Below are positions 1-11,083 of a stretch of DNA of 64,000 nt, in pieces. Made by a program: the position numbers and the translations under genes. Position 1 is the first letter of the stretch. Each line of letters begins with the position of its first letter. This DNA is from an uncultured Erythrobacter sp. (lineage in GTDB: Bacteria; Pseudomonadota; Alphaproteobacteria; Sphingomonadales; Sphingomonadaceae): assembly GCA_947502815.1 (NCBI GenBank), contig CANNBH010000001.1, forward strand, positions 1,770,818 through 1,834,817. Reading direction: 5' to 3'. The notes beneath the pieces are model-generated. The model saw only the letters and a program-made list of their open reading frames with translations, was not told the origin of the DNA and did not search any database.

Positions 1-46
1 TGCAGGCCTGGCTCTTCATCACGCCATCCGTAAATAAGCACCCTCA

Positions 47-508
47 ATGCGCTGTCCGTTCTGTGCCAATGATGACACTCAGGTAAAGGATAGCCGTCCT
101 ACCGAGGATTCCACCGCGATCCGCCGCCGGCGGCAATGCGGGTCGTGCGGTGCGCGTTTTACGACCTTTGAACGGGTGCAGCTGCGCGAAGTCACCATTG
201 TGAAGTCGGGCGACCGCAAGGAAGCGTTCAACCGGTCAAAGATTGAGCAATCCGTATCGCTGGCGTGCCGCAAACGCGGCGTGACGCAGGAACGTATCGA
301 TCAACTGATCTCTGGCATTCAACGTCAGGTTGAAACCGCTGGCGAAGCCGAAGTTCCATCTGCCAGAATTGGCGAAATGGTGATGGATGGCCTGAAACAG
401 ATAGACAGCGTTGCCTACATCCGATTTGCCAGCGTCTACCGTGATTTTTCCGAAGCGCGCGACTTTGAAGAATTTGCCAGCACCGTCGCCGAAGCGGCGA
501 AAGACTAA
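47..508 (+). CDS. nrdR: Transcriptional repressor NrdR of ribonucleotide reductase genes
   Basis: A 153-residue protein of typical NrdR length. The N-terminus carries a zinc ribbon (CPFC at residues 3-6 and CGSC near residue 32) with the basic stretch AIRRRRQC between them, followed by an ATP-cone domain (about residues 46-136). NrdR senses (d)ATP through the ATP-cone and represses ribonucleotide reductase operons at NrdR boxes; this is family knowledge. trmJ follows 6 nt downstream, so the two are probably co-transcribed. In many proteobacteria glyA precedes nrdR, but the 46 nt upstream here are too short to show it. No strong ribosome binding site is visible before the ATG. Confidence 0.96.
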   Translation: MRCPFCANDDTQVKDSRPTEDSTAIRRRRQCGSCGARFTTFERVQLREVTIVKSGDRKEAFNRSKIEQSVSLACRKRGVTQERIDQLISGIQRQVETAGEAEVPSARIGEMVMDGLKQIDSVAYIRFASVYRDFSEARDFEEFASTVAEAAKD

Positions 509-514
509 GACGTC

Positions 515-1300
515 GTGGCCGATCAAATGGCTGGGGCCAACAAACCCATCATTGTCTTGATACGTCCGCAAATGGGCGAGAACATCGGCAAAGCCGCGCG
601 CGCCATGCTCAATTTCGGGCTCACTGAACTGCGCATTGTGGCGCCGCGCGATGGTTGGCCCAATCCATCTGCGGGGCCTTCCGCTGCTGGTGCCGATATC
701 GTTCTGGATCAGGCCAAGATTTTTGACACCACGGCAGAGGCCTTGGCCGACTGCGAACATGTCTACGCCACCACAGTGCGCAAACGCGGCGTGCAGAAAC
801 CCGTGGTTGGCGCGGATGGTGCGGCGCGGCTGATCCATTCCCAACCCGGCCGACACGCCGTGATATTTGGCCGCGAAGCATCGGGATTGGCGACGGAAGA
901 CGTCGCCCTTGCGCGCCACATTCTGACTGTGCCGATCAATCCTGAATTTGGCTCACTCAATCTGGCTCAGGCGGTGATTCTGGTGGCCTATGAATGGTCA
1001 CGCATTGGCTCCGAATTGCACGGAGAGACGGACGCATTGATCCAACCAACGGCGGAAGAGGAATGGCTGCCCCCTGCCCCTCAGGCAGAGTTGGATGGCT
1101 TGGTTGGCCATTTTGAAAAGCTGCTTGATCCGCGCGGATATTTCCTGCCTGAGCCCCGGCGTGAGGCAACGGCGCGCACCTTGCGCAATGTCTTGACCAA
1201 ACCCGGCTGGAATCATCTTGAGATCCGAACATTGCGCGGAATTTTAAGCACTTTGGAGCGTGGGCCACGTTCTGAAAATGACAAAGAAACCTCTCAATAG
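515..1300 (+). CDS. trmJ: tRNA (cytidine/uridine-2'-O-)-methyltransferase TrmJ-type (SPOUT family)
   Basis: A 261-residue SPOUT methyltransferase. It opens with the family signature around IIVLIRPQMGENIGKAARAM, in which N and R contact RNA and cofactor, and later shows the trefoil-knot SAM-binding motifs IFGREASGLATEDV and VPINPEFGSLNLAQAV. TrmJ methylates the 2'-OH of residue 32 in the tRNA anticodon loop. The C-terminal extension (about 160-250) is the usual TrmJ tail. The first codon is GTG, 6 nt after the nrdR stop; an ATG four codons later is an alternative start. It is likely in one operon with nrdR. Closely related SPOUT enzymes exist, so exact target specificity is inferred. Confidence 0.9.
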   Translation: MADQMAGANKPIIVLIRPQMGENIGKAARAMLNFGLTELRIVAPRDGWPNPSAGPSAAGADIVLDQAKIFDTTAEALADCEHVYATTVRKRGVQKPVVGADGAARLIHSQPGRHAVIFGREASGLATEDVALARHILTVPINPEFGSLNLAQAVILVAYEWSRIGSELHGETDALIQPTAEEEWLPPAPQAELDGLVGHFEKLLDPRGYFLPEPRREATARTLRNVLTKPGWNHLEIRTLRGILSTLERGPRSENDKETSQ

Positions 1301-1391
1301 GTTAGAGAATGTCGTTCGTCGCTTGAGTGTGGACATGGGCAATACGCCTCGCTAGCCCTGTCTAACCCTCTTTCAAGATCAAGCGAGATTT

Positions 1392-1727
1392 ATGATGCCA
1401 TTCCCCCTTCCGCGCCTCGCGGCTGCTGTTCCATTTGTGCTTGCGGCGCCTTTGTTTGCTGCTTCGGCTTTTGCCACTGAACCTGCGCAGGAAAGCACCG
1501 ACATGCCGGCACCAACTGCTGCAGAAATGCCGGTTGACGCTGAAACCGCTCCCACAGCGCCAGAAGCGCCTGTTGAGCCTGCTCCAGCGGCAGAACCAGT
1601 GGCCGCAGAAGAACCAGAAGAAGAAGCGCGCATTTGCCGCAACATTCGCCTTGATGCCTCAAGCCGCCGCAAATCACGCGTGTGCCTGACACAGCAAGGT
1701 TGGCGCGACCTCAACAATCGCCGCTAA
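1392..1727 (+). CDS. Small exported protein with Pro/Ala/Glu-rich linker, function unknown
   Basis: A 111-residue protein with a clear Sec signal peptide (MMPFPLPRLAAAVPFVLAAP onward, probable cleavage after SAFA-TEP). A low-complexity Ala/Pro/Glu linker (residues 30-80) follows, then a compact C-terminal tail with two cysteines (EEARICRN and SRVCLTQQGW) and many basic residues. The tail, not the linker, is the likely functional part; the Cys pair could form a disulfide in the periplasm. I know similar small proteins from sphingomonads only as hypotheticals. It stands alone between trmJ and rpsD and does not obviously belong to either operon. Confidence 0.75.
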   Translation: MMPFPLPRLAAAVPFVLAAPLFAASAFATEPAQESTDMPAPTAAEMPVDAETAPTAPEAPVEPAPAAEPVAAEEPEEEARICRNIRLDASSRRKSRVCLTQQGWRDLNNRR

Positions 1728-1754
1728 CCCGCACGAAATTACGGCGGAGAAGCC

Positions 1755-1783
1755 TTGACTGGCGCTGCGGCGCTGGCTAATGG
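1755..1783 (+). promoter_or_regulatory. Candidate sigma70-type promoter for rpsD
   Basis: A -35-like TTGACT (1755-1760), a 17-bp spacer and a -10-like TAATGG (1778-1783) lie about 128 nt before the rpsD start. This leaves a long leader that could hold autoregulation by S4, as in other bacteria. I could not fold a convincing pseudoknot by eye. Confidence 0.4.
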
Positions 1784-1910
1784 CGCGCCTTCGCAATTGG
1801 CTCCGCACCCCGGTGAAGCGGTAGCCGCGTAAGAGACACATGCTCTTACGGTGCGATGCCGGGTTCAACGGTTGGCAATTGGTCAGCCCGCAAAATTGAA
1901 GGAAAGACTT

Positions 1911-2525
1911 ATGTCGAAGCGCAAAAGCGCCAAGTACAAACTCGACCGCCGGATGGGTGAAAACATCTGGGGTCGTCCAAATTCACCAGTGAACAAGCGT
2001 TCCTACGGCCCGGGCCAACACGGTCAGCGTCGTAAGAGCAAGATGAGCGACTTTGGCCTGCAGCTGCGCGCCAAGCAAAAGCTCAAAGGCTATTATGGCG
2101 ACGTGACGGAAAAACAGTTCCGTTCGACCTATAAAGACGCCACTCGCCTTAAAGGTGACACGGGTCAGAACCTGATCGGCTTGCTTGAGCGCCGTCTGGA
2201 CATGATCGTGTACCGCGCAAAGTTTGCTCCAACCATCTTCTCCGCACGTCAGATCGTGAGCCACGGCCACATCTATGTGAACGGCGTTAAGTGCAACATC
2301 GCAAGCCGCCGCATCGACGTTGGTGATGTCATCAGCCTGGGCAGCAAAGCCAAGGAAATGGCTCTCGTCATCGAAGCGCAAAGCCTGCCAGAGCGTGAAA
2401 TTCCTGACTATGTTGTTCCAGAAGGCAACGACAAGGTCGCTTTCAGCCGGGTGCCAAAGCTCGACGAAGTGCCCTACCCGGTCACAATGGAACCAAACCT
2501 CGTGGTCGAGTTCTACTCGCGCTAA
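1911..2525 (+). CDS. rpsD: 30S ribosomal protein S4
   Basis: A 204-residue S4 protein starting [20 protein letters not shown], the usual alphaproteobacterial form, with the S4 RNA-binding domain in the middle ([20 protein letters not shown], then [19 protein letters not shown]) and the standard tail ending VVEFYSR. It binds 16S rRNA early in 30S assembly. The reading frame stays open 20 codons further upstream, but the ATG at 1911 is preceded by GGAAAG at good spacing and matches the family start. As often in alphaproteobacteria, it lies outside the main ribosomal protein cluster and has its own promoter-like site and terminator. Confidence 0.98.
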   Translation: MSKRKSAKYKLDRRMGENIWGRPNSPVNKRSYGPGQHGQRRKSKMSDFGLQLRAKQKLKGYYGDVTEKQFRSTYKDATRLKGDTGQNLIGLLERRLDMIVYRAKFAPTIFSARQIVSHGHIYVNGVKCNIASRRIDVGDVISLGSKAKEMALVIEAQSLPEREIPDYVVPEGNDKVAFSRVPKLDEVPYPVTMEPNLVVEFYSR

Positions 2526-2556
2526 TTAAGCCGAGCACGAAAATTGAATTTGTTGA

Positions 2557-2587
2557 AGGGCGGTCCGATTGGACCGCCCTTTGCATT
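2557..2587 (+). terminator. Rho-independent terminator of rpsD
   Basis: A perfect 10-bp stem (AGGGCGGTCC at 2557-2566 with GGACCGCCCT at 2571-2580), a 4-nt GATT loop and a short T-containing tail, 31 nt after the rpsD stop codon. Confidence 0.85.
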
Positions 2588-2641
2588 TAAGTTGCAAACC
2601 GTATACTTAAATGGACAACATCCGCTTTGAGGCAATTTGCA

Positions 2642-3277
2642 ATGAACACCCTGCTAATCGATGCCCATCCAGATGCAGGTCGATACGCTAGCCACCTGCT
2701 CGACATCTATCAAAATGCCCTCCCCTCAGATGCTGAAATCACCCGGATCGCTGTTCGGGACCTCGAATACGATCTTAACCTAAAGCACGGATACAAAAAG
2801 CGCACCGAATGGGAGCCTGATTTGCACCGTGTGGCAGAGGCTCTGGATGCTGCAGATCACGTGGTTTTCGTGTTTCCAATGTGGTGGGGCGCAGAACCGG
2901 CGGAGCTGAAGGGACTGCTTGACCGGGTTTTCCTGCCCGGATTTACCTTCAACTATCATGATGATGACACGTGGTGGGACAAATACATGCAGGGCCGGTC
3001 CGCCGATGTGATCATCACAATGGACACACCGCCGCTGTTCCACCGGATCGCTCATGGCAACGCGATCATCAATCGCTGGAAGAAACAGATCCTTGAATTT
3101 GCGGGCTTCAAGCCTGTGCGCATCCTGCCTCTGGGTCAGGTCAAGTTTGGCGGTGCAGATAAACACGCCGCCAAATGGGAGGCAAAGGTCCAAAAATTGG
3201 CTCGAACTTCGGGCCCTGCCAAACCAGCTTTGAAGGTGGCGCGGCTAAAGGATTTTTTGAACCCGAGGAAAAACTAG
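2642..3277 (+). CDS. NAD(P)H dehydrogenase (quinone)-like flavodoxin-fold oxidoreductase
   Basis: A 211-residue protein of the flavodoxin_2 (PF02525-like) family. The N-terminal strand TLLIDAHPDAGRYASHL is the FMN/FAD phosphate-binding region. VFVFPMWWGAEPAELKGLLDRVFLPGFTF is the hallmark flavin-binding and dimer segment of NQO1/MdaB/KefF-type reductases. Such enzymes reduce quinones or azo compounds with two electrons. I prefer the ATG at 2642 to a TTG at 2627, because GAGG (2629-2632) sits at the right distance. The stop codon overlaps the stop of the convergent chorismate mutase by 4 nt. Substrate unknown. Confidence 0.85.
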   Translation: MNTLLIDAHPDAGRYASHLLDIYQNALPSDAEITRIAVRDLEYDLNLKHGYKKRTEWEPDLHRVAEALDAADHVVFVFPMWWGAEPAELKGLLDRVFLPGFTFNYHDDDTWWDKYMQGRSADVIITMDTPPLFHRIAHGNAIINRWKKQILEFAGFKPVRILPLGQVKFGGADKHAAKWEAKVQKLARTSGPAKPALKVARLKDFLNPRKN

Positions 3278-3588
3278 GTTCTGGAACGATCCCATTCTTC
3301 AAACTCGTAGGCAATTGATCCTTCGACAAGACGCTCCCAAATATCGGCGATAACATCACCGGGGATTCCGTAGCTTTCGGCATCGGCAACAGCGGCGTTG
3401 ATCACGGAAGCTTTGCGCTCCTCATCCCGCACAGCATCGCGCGTAGGTTTTATCCGGGCGGCGGCGCGCATATAGCCAAACCGTTTGTCGAGCAGCGCCA
3501 CCAATTCACGATCGGTGGCGTCAACGCCAATGCGGACCTCGGTCATGGATTGGCAATTTTCAGGTGCTTTGGCCGGGATTTCAGTCAT
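3274..3588 (-). CDS. Chorismate mutase, AroQ type (PchB-like short form)
   Basis: A 104-residue all-helical AroQ-fold protein: TEVRIGVDATDRELVALLDKRF forms the first helix with the catalytic Arg, then ARIKPTRDAVRDEERKASVI, then a helix ending IAYEFEEWD. It converts chorismate to prephenate for Phe/Tyr synthesis; isochorismate-pyruvate lyases share this fold, so the exact reaction is inferred. The longer start (residue 1) is preferred because the N-terminal stretch with ENCQSM resembles sphingomonad homologues I recall. It lies downstream of the S9 peptidase on the same strand and overlaps the convergent oxidoreductase by 4 nt. Confidence 0.82.
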   Translation of the reverse strand: MTEIPAKAPENCQSMTEVRIGVDATDRELVALLDKRFGYMRAAARIKPTRDAVRDEERKASVINAAVADAESYGIPGDVIADIWERLVEGSIAYEFEEWDRSRT

Positions 3589-3681
3589 GCGCGCGATTTG
3601 GCCTGATGCGGGCCATTTGTCGAGTGCCTAAGCGCCCTCCAGCGCAATCAATCGCGCGCCTCATGCGATTTTCGCCCGCGC

Positions 3682-5748
3682 TTAGCGCGACAAAGCTTCA
3701 TTCAAGAACCGATCTATCTCATTCAGCATCTCGACCCGCGCTTTGCTGTCATCAAGAGCGTGTTGGAGATCTTCAAACTCCATGTAGGTCACTTCCTTGC
3801 CTTCATCTTCGAGGGCATCGGCCATTTCGCGTGAGTGGCGAACGCTGACGTTCACATCCAGCGTTCCGTGAAACAAGGCGACCGGTGCGATGAAGCCTTC
3901 GGCGTGCCGCTGCGGGCTGCCCGCCGCAATGTGCGGTCCGCGACCCAACTGACGATCGCGAAAACGGAAATTGGTGTATGCCCGCGCCTCTTCGCGAAGG
4001 AATTCGAGGTCTGTCACAGGCGCGATCGCCACCACAGCCTGATACAACTCCGGCTCCACCACCTGCGACAGCAGCGCCGCATATCCGCCGTAAGACCACC
4101 CTACGATGGCGAGTTTTTCAGGATCAGCGATCCCCTCTGACACCAACCAGCGCCCGGCATCGTTCACATCGCCAATGGCAACATCCCATGCCTGATACCC
4201 ATTGCGGCCAAACCACGCCTCTCCATACCCCGAAGACCCGCGATAATTGGGCTGAAGCACGGCATAACCATGCGCGGTGAAGAATTGTACGAGCCAATCA
4301 AAGCCCCAATAATCACGCGCGGCCGGACCGCCATGGGGAAGGACAATTGCGGGCAAATTTGTACCATCTGAACCGGGCGGCAATGTGAGATAGCCCGGGA
4401 TTTGCGTGCCGTCAGACGCCGGATAGGTGATGGGCTGCATCTGCCCCATAGGCTGACCAACCAAGGCATCGCGCATGTCGAGCAACACTTCGAGGTTGCG
4501 CGTGTCCTTGTCATAGAGATAGACCGTCCCCGCATCGGTATCAGATGAAGCGATAATCAGCAGCTTGCGCTCATCAGAGCTGGCCCCGGCGATGCTGATC
4601 AAAGGTTGATTGGGCAAGGCCTCACCCAGAGATCGCGCCAGTTCGCGCAGCTCTTCGTCTAGATACAGGACCGAGCGTTTCTCCGTCGCATAGCTGACCC
4701 CAACCACACGGCGTTGGCGTCCAATCCGGATCAGGCGGCTGACATCAACATCATCCCGGCTCGCCACGACCTTTGCCTCTCGGCTGCCGTCCAATGCGAT
4801 TTCAATCACGCTGCGATATCCGCCGAGCGTCAGGTAAGCGAAAAGCACATTGCGCCCTGCGTCCACCGCGACTGGTGAAAATTCGCTGACGGGTTCACCT
4901 TCCAGCGTGATGTCGCCCAAACGCTCCCAATTGTTCTCGTCCGGCGCGCGCACCATGAAGACCCGCTCACCCGTCAGGAAGCCCCGCGCATCAGTCAAAG
5001 CGCGCACTTTCAACCGGACGGTGCCATTTTCATCCGCGATATAGAATGACGCGTTTTCATCCGGACGTTCTTCGACCCGTGTTCGCCCAGTGTTGATGTT
5101 CAACCGATCAACGCCCAGCCCCTCTTTGGTGCTGGCCATGCGGGTGCCCATGGTGTTCTCTTCGATGTAATTGCGCGTGATGAGGATCGAGCCTTCGGTG
5201 CCCGCTACATCCAAGGCGACAACATCGCCGCCATCCTGATTGAACCGGGTTTGGCGCATGGTGCGGCTGCGGCTAACGCTGGCAGGGTCCGTTCCGTCGC
5301 CATTGATCGCAAACATTCGGGTAAAGGGCAGCAAGATGCCATCACCAGACCGGGCGACACCGTAAACCTCGCAGACGAGACGTTCATCGGTTGCCCATTC
5401 GCACCGCGTCATCGAACCGATCTTTTCCGTGTTGGATGCGACCCTTTGAATGCCCTGCGTGCCATTCAGGTCGAACACATTGAGCACTTCTGTGTGATTG
5501 GGGCCCGGCGCAATCCAGGCAACCTTTGATCCAGAAGGAGACAGGCTGATGTCGAGGATGGAAGAACGAATACCAAACCGCTCTGCTATACTCAGCTCGG
5601 TTGCGCTGGCCTCCTGCGCACCATCCTGTGCCACGAGCGCGGGCGCAGCGGCCCCGCCCAGCGTACCCAGCGACAAGACAAGTGAAAGCGCGCGTGCAAG
5701 TGCCGCAACACCGCAATTGGCGAATGATTCCATTGATATGGACCCCAT
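3682..5748 (-). CDS. Exported S9 family prolyl oligopeptidase-like peptidase
   Basis: A 688-residue serine peptidase with a Sec signal peptide (hydrophobic ALARALSLVLSLGTLGGAA, then ALVAQ) and a beta-propeller region through about residue 430. The C-terminal alpha/beta hydrolase domain shows the nucleophile in GWSYGGYAA (about residue 550), the Asp in HGTLDVNV (about 630) and the His in LQHALDD (about 663). These enzymes cleave peptides in the periplasm or medium; many sphingomonads carry several. The ATG at 5748 has GGTGAG at 8-nt spacing; a GTG at 5757 and an ATG at 5733 are alternatives. A promoter-like element lies just upstream, so it may be transcribed apart from tgt. Confidence 0.92.
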   Translation of the reverse strand: MGSISMESFANCGVAALARALSLVLSLGTLGGAAAPALVAQDGAQEASATELSIAERFGIRSSILDISLSPSGSKVAWIAPGPNHTEVLNVFDLNGTQGIQRVASNTEKIGSMTRCEWATDERLVCEVYGVARSGDGILLPFTRMFAINGDGTDPASVSRSRTMRQTRFNQDGGDVVALDVAGTEGSILITRNYIEENTMGTRMASTKEGLGVDRLNINTGRTRVEERPDENASFYIADENGTVRLKVRALTDARGFLTGERVFMVRAPDENNWERLGDITLEGEPVSEFSPVAVDAGRNVLFAYLTLGGYRSVIEIALDGSREAKVVASRDDVDVSRLIRIGRQRRVVGVSYATEKRSVLYLDEELRELARSLGEALPNQPLISIAGASSDERKLLIIASSDTDAGTVYLYDKDTRNLEVLLDMRDALVGQPMGQMQPITYPASDGTQIPGYLTLPPGSDGTNLPAIVLPHGGPAARDYWGFDWLVQFFTAHGYAVLQPNYRGSSGYGEAWFGRNGYQAWDVAIGDVNDAGRWLVSEGIADPEKLAIVGWSYGGYAALLSQVVEPELYQAVVAIAPVTDLEFLREEARAYTNFRFRDRQLGRGPHIAAGSPQRHAEGFIAPVALFHGTLDVNVSVRHSREMADALEDEGKEVTYMEFEDLQHALDDSKARVEMLNEIDRFLNEALSR

Positions 5749-5762
5749 TGACTGCACTCACC

Positions 5763-5790
5763 AACATATGGGGGCAATGTCAGGTGTCAA
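5763..5790 (-). promoter_or_regulatory. Candidate promoter for the S9 peptidase
   Basis: Read on the minus strand, TTGACA (5790-5785), a 16-bp spacer and TATGTT (5768-5763) lie between the tgt stop and the peptidase start. The consensus -35 is strong and the -10 moderate. Confidence 0.45.
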
Positions 5791-5793
5791 ATA

Positions 5794-7696
<1,903 letters not shown>

Positions 7697-7697
<1 letters not shown>

Positions 7698-8665
7698 TAT
7701 TCGGCCCCTCCTTCGCGAACGAGATCAACGAAAATATCTTCAAGCGAAGAATCGTGCACATCGATCCCGCGGTAATCGACGCCTGCTGCGATCAAGGCCT
7801 TGGTCAGCGCGGCGACATCCTCGCTGCCGCTGCTGCTTGAACCGGTCGAGGACACCGCCCCGCCCCGGTAACACAGCTGAAGTCCATCATCGCTCAACGT
7901 CAAAGGAAAATCAGCAACCGCATCGGGCACGGCCGATAGGGGCGCCGCCAGATCAATCACAGCCTCTGTCGTCCCCATCCGCTGCATCATGGCGTCTTTG
8001 TCATCCACCATCAGAATGCGGCCCGCCCGGATGATGCCCACCCGGTCTGCCATCAATTCCGCCTCTTCGATGTAATGCGTGGTCAAAATAACCGTGGTGC
8101 CGCGTTCGCGCAGCGCGCCAATTTGCTCCCACATGCCCTTGCGCAATTCGACATCGACGCCGGCAGTTGGCTCATCAAGGAACAACAGTTCGGGTTCATG
8201 GGCGAGCGCTTTTGCAATCAGCACCCGGCGTTTCATCCCGCCGGACAATTCGCGGATTTGGCTGCTGCGTTTTTCATACAGCGAAAGGCTTTTGAGAATT
8301 TCAGCAATCCGCTCTGCGTCGGGAGGGTGTCCAAACAAACCGCGCGAATAGGCAACGGCGCGCTCGACCGTTTCGAACATATCTGTGCTCAATTCCTGCG
8401 GGACCAGCCCGATCCGCGCCCGCGCTGCACGCCAATCGGTCGCCAGATCATATCCGAACGCGGTGATCGTGCCGCTGGTGGGACGGACAAGCCCGCAAAC
8501 CGCCCCGATCAAGGTCGTCTTGCCAGCACCATTGGGGCCAAGCAGAGCAAAAATTTCGCCCTTGCGAATTTCAAGATCCACGCTGTCGAGCGCCGTGACA
8601 CTCGTGCCTTTCGGCCCCGAATACACTTTGCGAAGTCCCGCGATTGATAAGATGGGTTCGGTCAC
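7697..8665 (-). CDS. ABC transporter ATP-binding protein (DrrA/CcmA-like)
   Basis: A 322-residue ABC ATPase with Walker [10 protein letters not shown] (43-51), Q-loop LVPQELS, signature LSGGMKRR, Walker [15 protein letters not shown] and switch His in [11 protein letters not shown]. The C-terminal 90 residues form the DUF4162-type extension common in drug and polysaccharide exporters, here with a Ser/Gly-rich linker ([12 protein letters not shown]). It pairs with the permease directly downstream. Its stop is 4 nt inside queA's last codons in the reverse sense: queA ends at 8662 while this gene starts at 8665, an ATGA overlap. Substrate unknown. Confidence 0.93.
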
Positions 8666-9708
8666 GATCGCTCCGGTAAAAGAAGGCTGGAATCGCCGTA
8701 AGAATAGAAACGGTATTCCTGTTCAATAGCATGGGAATAGGCCGCCATCATGCGGTCGCGCCCCATCAAAGCGCTGACTAGCATCATCAATGTCGATTTG
8801 GGCAAGTGGAAATTGGTCATCAACCCATCAACCATGCGGAATGAATATCCCGGCGTGATGAAAATGTCGGTGTCTCCGGCGAATTCGCGCACCGTGCCGG
8901 CCCCACTCGCCGCGCTTTCTAGCAGGCGCAGCGAAGTCGTCCCAACCGCGATGATTCGTCCGCCCGCCGCCTTTGCCGCATTGAGGCGTGCCGCCGTTTC
9001 CGCGCTGATCCGGCCAAATTCAGAATGCATCGCGTGATCATCGGTGTCATCGGCCTTCACCGGCAGAAATGTTCCTGCCCCGACATGCAATGTCAGGGTC
9101 TCACGCTTGATCCCGCGTGCATCCAAGGCGGCCACCAATGTGTCAGTGAAATGCAGCGACGCTGTGGGCGCGGCCACCGCGCCATCTTTTGCCGCGAACA
9201 TCGTCTGGTAATCTGCCAAATCACGCGCATCAACGCCGCGTTTCTGCGCGATGTAGGGTGGCAATGGCATGGTTCCGGCGCGGTCCAGCAAGACCTCAAC
9301 CGGTTCATCCCCTTCAAACATCAACGTGATCGAACCATCAGCAAACCGGTCCTCCGCTATCGCAGTGACGCCGCCGCCAAAGATCAGTTGATCCCCGATC
9401 TTGACCCGTTTTGCGTTGCGGACAAACGCCTGCCACCGGCGCAGATCGATGCGTTTGTGCAAAGTTGCCCCGATCTTGGCCTCTCCGCCAACGCGCCGCC
9501 CCTCCAATTGGGCCGGGATCACGCGGGTGTCGTTAAAAACCAAGACATCGCCCGGTTCGAGCAAATCGGGCAACTCGGACACGCCGCGATCCTCGAAGGG
9601 CGCCTCACCTGCGCGTACCACCAGCATTCGCGCCGCATCGCGCGGGCGCACTGGCCGCAGAGCGATACGCTCTTGCGGGAGGTCAAAATCAAAGAGGTCA
9701 ACACGCAT
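8662..9708 (-). CDS. queA: S-adenosylmethionine:tRNA ribosyltransferase-isomerase
   Basis: A 348-residue QueA. Recognisable motifs are [17 protein letters not shown] at the start, [83 protein letters not shown] and the C-terminal [21 protein letters not shown]. It transfers and isomerises the ribosyl moiety of SAM onto preQ1-tRNA to give epoxyqueuosine. Together with tgt in the same run it covers two of the late steps; queG/queH and the preQ1 genes are not in this window. The start ATG lies 40 nt after the cyclophilin stop. Confidence 0.97.
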   Translation of the reverse strand: MRVDLFDFDLPQERIALRPVRPRDAARMLVVRAGEAPFEDRGVSELPDLLEPGDVLVFNDTRVIPAQLEGRRVGGEAKIGATLHKRIDLRRWQAFVRNAKRVKIGDQLIFGGGVTAIAEDRFADGSITLMFEGDEPVEVLLDRAGTMPLPPYIAQKRGVDARDLADYQTMFAAKDGAVAAPTASLHFTDTLVAALDARGIKRETLTLHVGAGTFLPVKADDTDDHAMHSEFGRISAETAARLNAAKAAGGRIIAVGTTSLRLLESAASGAGTVREFAGDTDIFITPGYSFRMVDGLMTNFHLPKSTLMMLVSALMGRDRMMAAYSHAIEQEYRFYSYGDSSLLLPERS

Positions 9709-9748
9709 ATTGCGCGCCTAACGCTTAGGTCTGCCGAAAGATAGCCGC

Positions 9749-10486
9749 TTATGGCAGCGGCGCGTTGAGCAGGTCCGCTGTAATATCTTGTGACGGTGCC
9801 ACCACCGGCGCTGCTTGCGAAGGAACCGGGCGGTTGTCGCTTGCAAAAGACGCCTGCAAAATCCGCGTTGGATCTTGTGGTGGCTCACCCCGGTTGATCG
9901 CGTCAACGGCGGTCATATTGTCAATAACCCGGCCGATGTTGGTGTACCGCTTATCAAGGCTGAAACGCGGATAGAACACGATGAAGAATTGGCTGTTTGC
10001 GCTGTCTTCTTCTGTGGCCCGCGCCATGGCAAGCGATCCACGAACATGCGGCATTGGGTTAAATTCTTCTTTGAGATCGGGAAGTTCAGAACCGCCCTGC
10101 CCCGTGCCAGTTGGGTCGCCCCCTTGGGCCATAAAACCGTCAATGACGCGGTGGAAAACGACGCCATCATAAAACCCACGCGCCGTGAGCGTCTTGATCC
10201 GCTCCACATGAGCGGGCGCCCATTCTTCCATCAGGCGGATTTTCACCCGCTCACCGTTCGACAGGTCCAGAACCCAAATGTTTTCCGGCTTTTCGCTTTG
10301 GTCAAAGCTGATCGGAGGATAGGTGCGCGTGTCAACCGGAGCAGCCGTCGCCGCCTCGTCACCCGACATATCCATGTCGCCTTCATCGCTCTGCGCCAAG
10401 GCAGCAGCTGGGGCTGCGAAAAGGGCCGCGGCAGCAAGCGGAGCTGCGAGGGATCGGATGGTGTTTTGGAACTTCAAAATTTTCAT
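9749..10486 (-). CDS. Exported cyclophilin-type peptidyl-prolyl cis-trans isomerase
   Basis: A 245-residue protein with a signal peptide (MKILKFQNTIRSLAAPLAAAALFAA... split before QSDEGD), a short acidic Met/Asp-rich linker (DEGDMDMSGDE) and a cyclophilin domain with FYDGVVFHRVIDGFMAQGGDPTGTG, GSLAMARATEEDSANSQFFI and the YTNIGRVIDNM segment. The catalytic Arg is in FHRV. It speeds prolyl bond isomerisation in periplasmic proteins. The ATG at 10486 has GAGG about 8 nt upstream; the frame runs open 12 codons further. The C-terminal tail past the domain is Pro/Ala-rich. It is placed between coaD and queA in the same direction. Confidence 0.93.
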   Translation of the reverse strand: MKILKFQNTIRSLAAPLAAAALFAAPAAALAQSDEGDMDMSGDEAATAAPVDTRTYPPISFDQSEKPENIWVLDLSNGERVKIRLMEEWAPAHVERIKTLTARGFYDGVVFHRVIDGFMAQGGDPTGTGQGGSELPDLKEEFNPMPHVRGSLAMARATEEDSANSQFFIVFYPRFSLDKRYTNIGRVIDNMTAVDAINRGEPPQDPTRILQASFASDNRPVPSQAAPVVAPSQDITADLLNAPLP

Positions 10487-10570
10487 GATTTCGCCTCTAA
10501 CGGGCACAGCCTGACACTTCAATGAATGATCTTTGAGTGATCGACAGCTGCGATGCCCTGAAAGAATCCT

Positions 10571-11083
10571 CTAATAATCGCCCTTGCGCCCGGTTTGCTC
10601 AACCCGCGCGTTCACTTCATCGCACACAGGCGCACTGACAAAACGTGAAATATCGCCGCCATAAAGCGCGATTTCCTTCACCAATTTCGACGCAATCGGT
10701 TGCAGCGAAACGTCCGCCATCAGGAACACGGTTTCGATATCCTCATCGAGCTGTTGGTTCATGCCTGCCATTTGATATTCATATTCAAAGTCCGCGACCG
10801 CGCGCAGCCCGCGAATAATAACATTCGCGCCCTGTTTGTTCGCGAATTTGACCAGCAAAGCGTTAAAGCCAACCACTTCAACATTGCTGAGGCCCAATTG
10901 CGCCACTTCACGCTCCACCATGGCAAACCGCTCTTCGTTTGAGAACATCGGGTTTTTGGATGGATTGGTTGTCACGCCAATGATGAGGTGATCGACCAGT
11001 TTGCTCCCGCGCCGAATGATATCGGCATGGCCCAAAGTGATCGGGTCGAACGTTCCGGGGTAAATCCCAATACGGCGTGTCAT
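10571..11083 (-). CDS. coaD: Phosphopantetheine adenylyltransferase
   Basis: A 170-residue CoaD starting MTRRIGIYPGTFDPITLGHAD, with the nucleotidyltransferase HxGH-type motif (TLGH), NPSKNPMF, NVIIRGLRAVADFEYEYQMAGMN and a C-terminal ISRFVSAPV segment in place of ISSSxVR. It adenylates 4'-phosphopantetheine in coenzyme A synthesis. The ATG at 11083 overlaps the stop of the upstream membrane protein gene (ATGA), which supports this start over one six codons earlier. It is part of the xseB-ispA-hypothetical-coaD overlapping run. Confidence 0.97.
   Translation of the reverse strand: MTRRIGIYPGTFDPITLGHADIIRRGSKLVDHLIIGVTTNPSKNPMFSNEERFAMVEREVAQLGLSNVEVVGFNALLVKFANKQGANVIIRGLRAVADFEYEYQMAGMNQQLDEDIETVFLMADVSLQPIASKLVKEIALYGGDISRFVSAPVCDEVNARVEQTGRKGDY

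Noticed and set aside
1728..1910. Riboswitch or S4-binding pseudoknot in the rpsD leader
   Set aside because: The leader is long enough, but I could not find a convincing pairing by eye.
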